Shown: piece by piece, positions 56,050-64,000 of the stretch
Numbering within the stretch: position 1 is the first letter of the stretch
How the letters are laid out: every line of letters starts with the position of its first letter
Assembly: GCA_028564705.1 (NCBI GenBank)
Contig: JAPXFQ010002638.1
Location: forward strand, 124,001-188,000
Direction: 5' to 3'
Source of the DNA: Apricaphanius iberus
Lineage: Eukaryota > Chordata > Actinopteri > Cyprinodontiformes > Aphaniidae
Length of the DNA: 64,000 nucleotides
The notes under the pieces: model-generated
Database searches by the model: none
Told to the model about the DNA's origin: nothing
The model's input: only the letters and a program-made list of their open reading frames with translations
Made by a program: the position numbers and the translations under genes

Positions 56050-56600
56050 TCCATGCCAGAGATTAATTGACAAATTTTTAATTAATTTAGTTTTAGTTCC
56101 TGCTTAACTTGCTTCTGAAGCTCTCTACAACGGGCAGCATCTTCCTTCTTTAAGAAAATGTTATTGGGAAAGACATAAATATATTTTTACTCTGGTTGGT
56201 GTGATCCTCACAAAAATGTATATATGATGTAACTGTTTCAGTCAGTTCATCTAAATCTGAACAAGAATTAATAAATAAATCCCAGCCTACAATGGAAAAA
56301 CAATGGTTTCTGGACAGATTCCTTTGTCCAAAGCGGAACCAGCTGTCACTTGGGCATTGTTTCAGGACAGGGTTTTACATCCGGACCAAATAAAGAACAG
56401 AGTGGTCTGACCAATCCAAGGGAGCTCTTTTGCTCTTGTGGTATGAAAGCTCATTTTATAAAGCTGTAGCAAAGATCCAAACATTTATGTTTGGTGGGAC
56501 AAATGTTTAAATGGTTAAAGTTTCCAAGTGCCTTTCCAATTATACAGTGGTTAAAATCACCCATTATGAAGACCTAGGTTCTAAGGTCTGCAGTTTATGC
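56050..56600 (-). pseudogene. LINE endonuclease-to-linker relic
   Basis: Minus-strand broken frames: MGDFNHCIIGKALGNFNHL (the endonuclease GDFN motif), then CLDLCYSFIK, SSLGLVRPLCSLFG, LVPLWTKESVQKPLFFHC, TDTVTSYIHFCEDHT and KKEDAARCRELQKQVKQEL. This order matches the endonuclease end and linker before the reverse transcriptase in jockey/CR1-like fish LINEs. Heavily mutated. Confidence 0.72.
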
Positions 56601-57295
56601 AAAGTTTACACAGTTTCCGACTAGTGGCATTTACTCTTGGGTGAATACTGTATAAACAAGAGTGACAAATATCTGTGGACACTTTCTGGGTAGATAAAAA
56701 GGACACATGGAGACAACAAGTAGCTCAATATCAGGAGTACACTTTTTTCCCCTGATCACTGCTACATTTGACCACTGTCAATTTACACAGAGAGCTTTCG
56801 TTCTTAGAACCAGCGTCTTAGAATGCAGTTATTATAACTACCCTTACCAGGGAAGCCTTTTCAGATTGCATTCGCACAGGAGTCTGGGACCCTGTTAGAG
56901 ACTGATGTGACAAAACCACCTGTTTAAAAAAAAGTTTAGTTTAATTATTTTTTTCTAGTTTAATTTTTTTCTAACTTTAGTTTTTTTAATGATCGGGCCT
57001 CAAGAATTGGAAATCTAGCAAGTGGCGTAGCTTATGATTTCACCTTTCACCAAACACCTAAGTCATATGAGTTCCGATAGAACCATGAATGGTATTTCTA
57101 AGCACATTTGAGTATTTTGAATACGTTGCTACACTTAAAGATTCATATAATGTATACAAACCTTCATAACTTAACTAAAACTTCTTTTATGATTTCAGTG
57201 ACCCTCTTTCTGTAATATGTATTGACTATGATCAACTAATTATTGTTTGAGACTTCAACAAGCATACCGACAACCCCCAAGGTAGACAAGGTTCA
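56601..57295. other. No gene seen
   Basis: Unique DNA. 56707-56898 is an open frame of 63 codons with no recognisable content. Confidence 0.4.
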
Positions 57296-57665
57296 ATTCA
57301 ATTCAAAAATACTTTATTGATCCCAGAGGGAAATTAAGTGTTGTTGTAGCCCACTACTAATTCGTTTTTCAAGGAGTTGTTGTAGACTATGATAGCTGTG
57401 GGGAGAAAGGATTTCCTGTAGCGGTCTGTGTTGCAGCGAAACTGAAAAAGCCTCCGACTGAAGATACTCTTTTTCTGTAGGATAGTCTTGTGAAGACGAT
57501 GTTCAGGGTTGTCCATAATCTTTAATTTTATGAAGAATCCTTTGCCTCATTATCTCCAGTTGTTCCACAGGTGTCCCCAGAACAGAAGCAGCCTTCTGTA
57601 TCAGGTTTTTGAGCCGTTTTAAGTCCCTGGCTGTGACGCTGCCATCCCAAAAGATGATGGATGAA
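57296..57665 (-). pseudogene. LINE ORF2 C-terminus and 3' tail
   Basis: Minus strand: FWDGSVTARDLKRLKNLIQK, SVLGTPVEQLEIMRQRIL, then after a frameshift MDNPEHRLHKTILQKKSIFS, FRCNTDRYRKSFLPTAIIVY and a stop. It closes with GGGATCAATAAAGTATTTTT and a GAATTGAATTG tail at 57296-57305. 5'-truncated copy, 3' end intact. Confidence 0.85.
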
Positions 57666-57689
57666 AATATGAATTAATTACTGATTAAA

Positions 57690-58240
57690 TGATACACTCC
57701 AACATGTCAAACAACCAACACACAATCAAGGAAACACTATAGACTTGATTATTAGTAAACGTTTAAGTATCTCCAACATCTCTGTAGTTGATATTGCGTT
57801 ATCTGACCATTTTAGCATTTTCTGTGAAAGCATGATCCCTGCTGAACTATCTAACCAAAGTGAGACCACTGTAAAAAAAAAATAAAAGCATTTGCTCTCT
57901 GACAGTTCAGTTGAAACCTTTAGAACAACTCACTGATCTGCTTCACCCTCATCACTTCCATCCTCCAACACCAACCTAGTAAACAAGTTGGCAGATAACT
58001 TACTCTCTAAAGTTTCAGACATTGATACTATTGCTCCAACTGAAGTTTAAGCATTCTTGGGTAGAAAGAAGTCTCCATGGACTAGTGATCCACTAGTATG
58101 TATTGGAAAAAAGGAATATTGCAGAGCCGAGAGAAAACGGTGGAAAACTCGACTCCAGGTTCACTGTGAGATCTGCAAAGACAGTATGAATAAATCTCTG
58201 AAAGATGCAAGGAAATCGTTATTTTCTGAAATCATTAATT
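57690..58240 (+). pseudogene. L2-type LINE ORF2, endonuclease end and linker
   Basis: Plus-strand pieces: ISNISVVDIALSDHFSIFCE (the endonuclease SDH motif) near 57770; KVSDIDTIAPTEV near 58010; KKSPWTSDPLVCIGKKEYCR and AERKRWKTRLQVHCEICKDS near 58060-58185; ARKSLFSEIIN at the end. The gene is interrupted here by a LINE UTR in the opposite orientation and seems to resume at about 58740. Confidence 0.85.
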
Positions 58241-58711
58241 AAACTCAATTCACTATTATTTATATAGCGCAAATTCATAGAAAAGTCATCTCAAGGCACT
58301 TTACAACAAAAGTTGTTTCAATACAATAACACAAACATTCTAATCAGTTAAAAGTTTTCTATATGTGACAGTATGGAGGTCCTGTCACTATAGCTCCGTT
58401 TGATCATGTGCCCTGGCTGCTTGGCCAGAGGGATATCCCTTTGGCTGACTGGTTAGTGCGCATGACTCTCGCCCGTATGCCACATATGTAAGGAATCCCA
58501 GCAGAATAGGATGAGTCATCGACATGAGGTTGTGCCCAGATTATGCAGACTCCAACCACAGCAATTCCTTAGCAATCCCTCATACTGAGCAAGCATGTAG
58601 CGACAGTGGAGAGGAAAAACTCCCCTTTAACAGGAAGAAATTGGAAGTCTCAGTACAAGCGGTCATCTGCCACGACCGTCTGGGGTCTGAGAAAACAGAG
58701 AAGAGACAGAT
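58241..58711 (-). repeat. L2-type LINE 3' untranslated region, copy 3
   Basis: Minus strand ends GCGCTATATAAATAATAGTG; carries the GGTTTCTTCCTGTTAAAGGG block. It sits inside the plus-strand LINE, so it is the later insertion. Confidence 0.85.
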
Positions 58712-58739
58712 ACTAATAATGTGGAGACTTTATCCACAA

Positions 58740-58912
58740 CAGTTGAGAGACTAAATAATCTTCCAAGGACAGTAGCTCCTGCACTAAACTCCTCCAGGGC
58801 TTGAAATGATTTTGCCTGCATTTGTACTGAAAAGGTTCTGACAATTAAAAGGTCAGTCTGTACAGCAGCACCTAATGCTCCACCAGTGTCACCCCCATGT
58901 AAGAACAATCAG
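58740..58912 (+). pseudogene. L2-type LINE ORF2 linker, continued
   Basis: Open stretch with NLPRTVAPALNSSRA then FACICTEKVLTIKRSVCTAA, resembling the ORF2 segment with F(F/I)..EKI..IR found before the reverse transcriptase. Tentative continuation of 57690-58240. Confidence 0.55.
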
Positions 58913-58916
58913 TCAG

Positions 58917-59175
58917 TACATTTACATAATATATAAATCAAGCTTTTTGGTCAAATTGGGCTTGCTCTCTGTTGAGAGCAGAGTCCCAGTTTACGTGTCA
59001 GTCAAAAAATCAGGTTGCAGTGAAATCTGATTCCAATTGGATTATCTGGCTACCTTAGAAAAGCTTCTGAAACTCTACTTAAGGTTTGACTCGAGCTGGA
59101 CTAAGGTGTATACATGCATTTTAAAAGTCTGATTTCAGTCGGACTAAGGTAATAATTATCTTGCTGCATGGGACA
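58917..59175. repeat. MITE copy of the 52270 family
   Basis: GTACATTTACATAATATA at the left; GGATTATCTGGCTACCTTAG, TCTGAAACTC, GAGCTGGACTAAGG and CAGTCGGACTAAGG inside; CTTGCTGCATG at the right. Ends decayed. Confidence 0.65.
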
Positions 59176-59279
59176 ATGGTCAGGTGGGCTGCCGGTTGGA
59201 TGTCCCTTGGCTGGACGACGAGAGAGAAACTTGTTCTGGAGCTCTGAAGATGGGTTGTAATTGCCCTCCTCCAGGAGCT

Positions 59280-59560
59280 CTTGTTCCTAGGTCAGGAGGA
59301 GAGGTGCAGGTATAGGAACCTGGAGACGGTATCGTACATCAGAGATCTGATTGTTCCATATGTTCCTAACAGAGCACTTCGTTCTCAGAATGCAGGTCTA
59401 CTGGTAGTTCCTAGGATTTAAAAAAGTAGAATAGGAGGCAGATCTTTTAGTTATCAGGCTCCTCTCCTGTGGAAGCAGCTCTAAGTTTTAGTTCGTGAGG
59501 CAGATACTCTGTCTGTTTTTAAGACTAGGCTTAAAACCTTCCGTTTTGATAAAGCTTATG
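59280..59560 (+). pseudogene. L2-type LINE ORF2 C-terminal end
   Basis: IRDLIVPYVPN then LRSQNAGLLVVPRI, SFSYQAPLLWKQL and FKTRLKTFRFDKAY, with stops between. Counterpart of 23648-23872. The next bases are a TATATAGCGC repeat instead of the 3' UTR. Confidence 0.85.
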
Positions 59561-59733
59561 GTAAATGGACTGAACTTATATAGCGCTTTTCTAGTCTTAC
59601 TGACCACTCAAAGCGCTTTACATTGAAGCCGCATTCACCCAATCACACTCATACACGGACACCCAACATGGCTCGGTAGGACAATGTAGAATTTGGGGGT
59701 TAAGTGCCTACTCTACCACTGAGCCACAGTCGC
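59560..59733 (+). repeat. TATATAGCGC-family dispersed repeat
   Basis: GGTAAATGGACTGAACTTAT ... CTACCACTGAGCCACAGTCG, with an internal deletion after TTAAGTGCC. Confidence 0.85.
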
Positions 59734-60099
59734 TATATATATACCAGAATAAAATTATTAGATAATTGAACAAAGGTTGAATCAGGACAGAAAAAGATTT
59801 ACACCAGGTTTTAAGGCTGGAGTAGAGGGAGATGGAGTGTTCAGCCCGATCCGGCGAGGGGAGGATGCAGCCCGGTCCGGCAGCCCTCCTCAACTCCATC
59901 TCCCTCACACCGTACATTGTTAATAGACTTAAGAATTAGAAGAAGAAAAAAAATTTCCTTTTTCAGACTCAATCACCCTAACACACCTTCTACTTTTCTT
60001 TTCTACTACTCTCCAGATATATTTTTCCTAATGTTAATGCAATTGTTAACCCAGTTATCTCTCAGTGTTTTTCTCCCCATAGAAGCTCTCAGCTATAAT
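59734..60099. other. No gene seen
   Basis: Between a dispersed repeat and the LINE UTR. 59800-59910 has GGAGGATGCAGCCCGGTCCG and a GGAGATGGAG inverted pair (about 59826 and 59897), a possible hairpin of about 70 bp. Confidence 0.4.
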
Positions 60100-60531
60100 G
60101 CCCCCTGCTGGATGGGGAACGTTGGTCGAGATGATGCTCAAAGTCACCGAGCATCCTCCATGCTGTCTCTTCTCTGTCTTCTCAGACCCCCACACGGTCG
60201 TGGCAGATGACTCGCTGAGCCACGGTTCTGCCAGAGGTTTCTTCCTGTTAAAGGGGAGTTTTTCTTCTCCACTGTCGCTACATGCTTGCTCAGTATGAGG
60301 GTTTGCTGAGGAATTGCTGTGGTTGGAGTCTGCATGATCCGGGCAAAACCTCCCGCCGATGACTCTACGCAATCTGCTGGGATTCCTTACATAGAAAACT
60401 TAACTGATTGGAATGTTTGAATAATTGTATTGAGATGACTTTTGTTGTAAAGTGCCTTGAGATGACATTTGCTGTGAACTGGCGCTATATAAATAAAAGT
60501 GAATTGAAATTGAATTGAATAAACTAATTAA
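60100..60531 (+). repeat. L2-type LINE 3' untranslated region, copy 4
   Basis: Plus strand from CCCCCTGCTGGATGGGG through GGTTTCTTCCTGTTAAAGG to GGCGCTATATAAATAAAAGT and the GAATTGAAATTGAATTGAAT tail. Probably the end of the plus-strand LINE starting at 57690. Confidence 0.88.
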
Positions 60532-60669
60532 AAATCAAAATAAAGTGGCATACCCAGATTGGAATGAGCAACAGAGCTGGAAACTTTAACAATATTTAAA
60601 AAATTACAATTATTGTGAAACATGTACCGAATTTGCATGTGTACTATAGTTGTGCATTGAAAAGTAAAA

Positions 60670-61375
60670 GCATTATTTCAAAGAGTTAGCAGAATATAAA
60701 CTGTGAATAAAAACTGATGTACAAATAACAGCAGCAGAAATGTTAGGGAGTCAGTGCGAATTAAAGAAAGGATGTAAAAAAAAAAAAAAACGTTTGTTGG
60801 GAACAGTTTTGGCTGCATGGAGAAAGGAAAAATACTGCAAAAATACTCTTTCATGCACCTAGGATGCAGCAGTCTCTCACTTAAGGACCTTTGCAGCATC
60901 TTCATGCATTGGATGGGAGAATGTCCAACGGTTTTGTTATTTTGGCCGGTCCTTCTGTCTCCTACCACCTGAACTGGATCCAGGGGGCAACCTAGAACCA
61001 AGTTTGCCTACCTGATCAGCTTATCCAACTTCTTCCTCTCAGCTGTACACAAATTGCTGCACCAAAATACTGCAACATAAAAACAGGCTGATGTCTGACA
61101 GGCTGACAGTCTCTAGAAGCCCTCCATAGACTCTAAAAGACTTCAGCCTCCTCATTGTGTAGAGTCTGCTCTGACAATTCCTGTAAAGAGCAGACTCCAG
61201 TACAGTTTATTGTGCAGGTCAACACCTTGGTACTTATACGAGCCCACTATCTCATTATTTGCCTGAACTACAAAATGTTCCTACAGTCAAAACGCAACTA
61301 TAAAAACAAAGTCCTCCTCCAAGGGATTTCCCTATCACTGAGTGATCAAGACACACTCTATATTTGAAAGCATCT
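60670..61375 (-). pseudogene. LINE ORF2 reverse transcriptase thumb and C-terminus
   Basis: Minus strand: RNCQSRLYTMRRLKSFRVYG at about 61170, then LLETVSLSDISLFLC, then VLGCPLDPVQVVGDRRTGQN (60940-61000) and ERLLHPRCMKEYF. These match the conserved fish LINE tail (SRL..LRRL.SF and SVLGCPLD). A family different from the L2-type above. Stops and frameshifts throughout. Confidence 0.75.
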
Positions 61376-61640
61376 ATTTTCAGTTCAGATTCTAAACATT
61401 CTAATCATGGCGGTGCCCTGTACGGCTAATACAACCAATACATTACTTAATTCTCCATATAGAACAGAGTTTTTTTCTGAGCTCAGCGAACCAGCGCAAA
61501 ATTGTATATGACCGTCCGGATATGTTTAGGTTTCGCAGTCATCTAGTCCTTGTAAATTCAGAGACGCTTGCCACACTACAAAGCCTTGGTCTGCTAAGTC
61601 AGTCAGATCCAGTGGACTACAAAGCAGCAGAGCCTTGCAC
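61376..61640. other. No gene seen
   Basis: Unique DNA; may be the decayed upstream region of the endonuclease relic that follows. Confidence 0.35.
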
Positions 61641-61920
61641 CAGCACGATCAACACTTGGAGAAGCTAGAGGCAGTGTGAACGGAAACAGGAATGTGATTG
61701 CCGTGGCGGACTTACAGCTAAGCTAAAAGCGTACTCATTCCTATCGCCACTAACATCCATCCTGCTTGTCAATCTTCGCTCCCTGGAAAGCCAACTGGAC
61801 TATCTAAAGCTGGATTTAACCACCAAAAAGAGACGTGGCTAAACTCTTCTGTCCCAGTGCAGCCATTAGCCTGGACGGGATAGCTTATCCATAGCATATC
61901 TTGATTGATGACTCAATTGA
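61641..61920 (+). pseudogene. LINE endonuclease N-terminal relic
   Basis: SILLVNLRSLESQLDYLKLD at 61755-61814, followed by LTTKKRRG. N-x-RSL is the start of the apurinic endonuclease domain in jockey/CR1-like LINEs. The remainder is unreadable. Confidence 0.65.
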
Positions 61921-62095
61921 AACCACATATGGAGAAACTTGTGAAAAATCAGAAGTTAAAATTGAGATTTTTTTTTTCAAAATAACGTGTGTTTCTCTTT
62001 TAATACAAAGAAGTGGCGTGTTCCTGCAGATTTTTACCTGTGCTGGATTATAGAGATATTTTACATATGAATGCTTCTGCTCAGTAAATGGTAAT

Positions 62096-62332
62096 GGTAA
62101 ATGGACTGAATTTATATAGCGCTTTTCTAGTCATAGTGACTATTCAAAGCGCTTTATATTGAAGCCACAGTTATCCATTCACACACCGATAGCCAACGTG
62201 GCTCAGTAGGACGATGTAGAATTTTTGGGGTTAAGTACCTTGCCCAGGGGCACATCAACATGTGACTGGAGGAAGCTGGAATCAAACCTACGATTGCAAG
62301 CAAACTACTCTCCAACTGAGCCACAGTCGCCC
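62096..62332 (+). repeat. TATATAGCGC-family dispersed repeat, near-complete
   Basis: GTAAATGGACTGAATTTATA ... CGCTTTATATTGAAGCCACA ... TTAAGTACCTTGCCCAGGGG ... CCAACTGAGCCACAGTCGCC. Confidence 0.87.
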
Positions 62333-63129
62333 ACAATCATGTCACTCGCTATTGTCTAATGTTGATATTGGAGCTTTAAAACTTACTATGGGAAATTCAT
62401 TAAACTTGCTAAATAAGGATATATGTGCTTTCTATGTTAAACCTCATGAAATAGGTGATATTATACCACGAAAACTGGAGGCACTATATTTGATCATATG
62501 CCTCGAACAAGTAACAACAGACCACCATTTACTAAGAGTATTTTTAGACAGAAGCCCAATGCATCAGGTAAAACATACTTGTTGGATTAGGGTTAGGGGC
62601 CAAATAATTGTGTATAAGCATTAAAGACGGTGTTTGTAACATTTTGTTCCATTTCATTCTGTTTCAGTAAGATTATGAACATTCAAAAGATTATAAAGTA
62701 CTTTATATCGATATAAAATATATTTTATATATGTAATATTCTTATTTTGCTAGAATTTTAAAGTGTTTTATAATGTACATGCTTTTCTTAATTAAAGTTT
62801 GTATAAGTTATATAAGGTTTTATCCATGTTCTCCCATGTATATTTTTTGTTACAAGAAAAGGGCAAGTGATCATATTTGGTTACATCGATTCATGTGATT
62901 TTCTAAATGAAAAGAAAAAAAGAAAAAATGCAACAGAAATTTTTTTTTGACATAAGTCCAAATAATATTCTGTGTTCTAAATTTTTAATCCTAAACTATT
63001 TCAATGGAGGGCCTATAAAGGGTTAATCTTTTTATTTTATTTATGTAACTCCATAGAAAGCTTTGGCATTGCTTTGCATAACCCTTAGAAACATCTCCTG
63101 TAGAAACAAAAAAAAAGTGCATTTGTATT
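62333..63129. other. No gene seen
   Basis: AT-rich. The 62262-62624 open frame starts within a repeat and has no recognisable content. Confidence 0.45.
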
Positions 63130-63146
63130 AGTGGCACCTCATTCTT

Positions 63147-63674
63147 TTTTTTTTTTAAATATTTTTTATCCCACGATTTTTTCCCCATTATTATCACCCC
63201 AGTGTTCCTACCTAAGTACAGTCCTGGGCATTGCCTTCCCTCTGCTGACCATAGGAGGGCCCTGCACTGAGCTCAAGCCTCCTTCCTACTTGAGGAGTGA
63301 ACAGGCCCATTTTTGTCACCCGAGGGGGTGGGGTTCCCCCAGCTGGACGTAGCGTGTGGAAGGATCACACTATTCCAGCTGGATCCTCTCCAACCCCTCA
63401 GGCGCCTCGGTCAGCCAGGAGGGGGCAGTATATAGCCCAGAACTGATACATGTTTTTGTGGGAGTAGCTCACATTAACTACTCAAGGGAACACAGGGAGA
63501 ACATGCAAACTCCACACAGAAAGGCCCTTTTGCCAACCCCACCCAGGGTGTGGGTGCTGATGATATGGAGGATCAAACACACCTTCAGCACCCACAGCGT
63601 CCCTGGCAGGAATTGAACCCAGGACCTTCTAGCTGTGAGGTGAGCTGCGCTACCAGCTGCACCACCGTGCTCCC
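63147..63674 (-). mobile_element. tRNA-derived SINE, copy 2 (528 bp)
   Basis: Flanked by a perfect 17-bp duplication AGTGGCACCTCATTCTT (63130-63146 and 63675-63691). On the minus strand the head runs from GGGAGCACGG with B-box-like GGTTCAATTCC and ends in a long A tract (plus-strand T run 63147-63156). It carries a few short insertions relative to copy 1. The perfect duplication suggests a fairly recent insertion. Confidence 0.93.
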
Positions 63675-63691
63675 AGTGGCACCTCATTCTT

Positions 63692-64000
63692 GATTTAATG
63701 CAGAGAGGTGATTTTGTCAAAGTGTTTGCATTCCATTATTCAAGCAGCACCATTGGTGGTATGGGGTTTTAAAGCCTTTAGTATCTGGGATTAAATTCCA
63801 AAGCGCAACACCACAGAGTGATAGGGGAGTGTGTTTGTTTTAGGATAAATCCAGAAAGACTGCAATTTGTTTAATTTGTGGCAAAAAGGTGCGGCTAAAT
63901 GCTAACCATTTACAGTATAGGATGCAATACAACAAAAAGTATCTTCTGTGTCTTAAACCAGTGGAGGGAAAATACCACACAAACTTTTAATTATTACAAC
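63692..64000. other. Window end, no gene supported
   Basis: About 63845-63990 reads KTAICLICGKKVRLNANHLQ in one frame, with a CxxC pair that could be part of a BED-type finger from a hAT transposase. Too short to call. Confidence 0.3.

Overview
The window looks like repeat-rich, gene-poor teleost fish DNA. It carries a tyrosine-recombinase DIRS element, L2/CR1/jockey-type LINEs whose 3' ends read GCGCTATATAAATAAA, tRNA-headed SINEs, piggyBac and hAT elements, retrovirus-like LTR elements and the short dispersed repeats typical of ray-finned fish. I could not recognise any host protein-coding gene, tRNA or rRNA gene. Almost every open frame is either part of a transposable element or a chance frame in AT-rich DNA.

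Layout. 1-2210: one LTR plus internal DNA of an LTR element on the minus strand (element A), whose internal region carries about 25 copies of a 42-bp minisatellite. 2211-9916: a retrovirus-like element (ERV1, plus strand). Its 5' LTR is cut by element A, its primer-binding site fits tRNA-His, and only relics of pol and env remain. 10255-10767: a SINE. 11380-12441: a fragment related to the ERV leader. 12935-19200: LINE relics, a TTAA-flanked piggyBac derivative (15248-16406) and a 975-bp hAT derivative (17319-18293). 21148-21502: a second SINE.

22146-35204 is a four-level nest. An outer palindromic MITE holds a DIRS element (about 22231-35070). The DIRS holds an L2-type LINE (about 22759-31496). 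The LINE holds a 6258-bp TA-flanked DNA transposon (23875-30132). This innermost element has perfect 27-bp inverted repeats and two divergent, intron-containing genes: an apparently full-length Tc1-like transposase (minus strand) and an unrecognised coiled-coil protein (plus strand). It is the best candidate for an undescribed system, because Tc1-type elements normally have one gene and are under 2.5 kb.

36690-37690: a LINE relic. 38152-40500: a piggyBac element with a decayed transposase but unusually long (about 400 bp), nearly identical inverted repeats. 40678-48951: ERV2, a minus-strand LTR element with nearly identical LTRs and a 4-bp target duplication but no recognisable coding capacity. 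It shares internal blocks with ERV1 although LTRs and primer-binding sites differ. 48952-64000: decayed LINEs in both orientations, a hAT derivative (52844-54008), MITEs, a TA microsatellite and a SINE with a 17-bp target duplication (63147-63674).

The mobile parts form a trans-mobilisation economy. Several copies look young by their termini yet lack working enzymes (ERV2, ERV1, the piggyBac pair, the SINEs), while the innermost two-gene transposon is the only element with a possibly complete enzyme gene. All boundaries were read by eye; no alignments or database searches were run.
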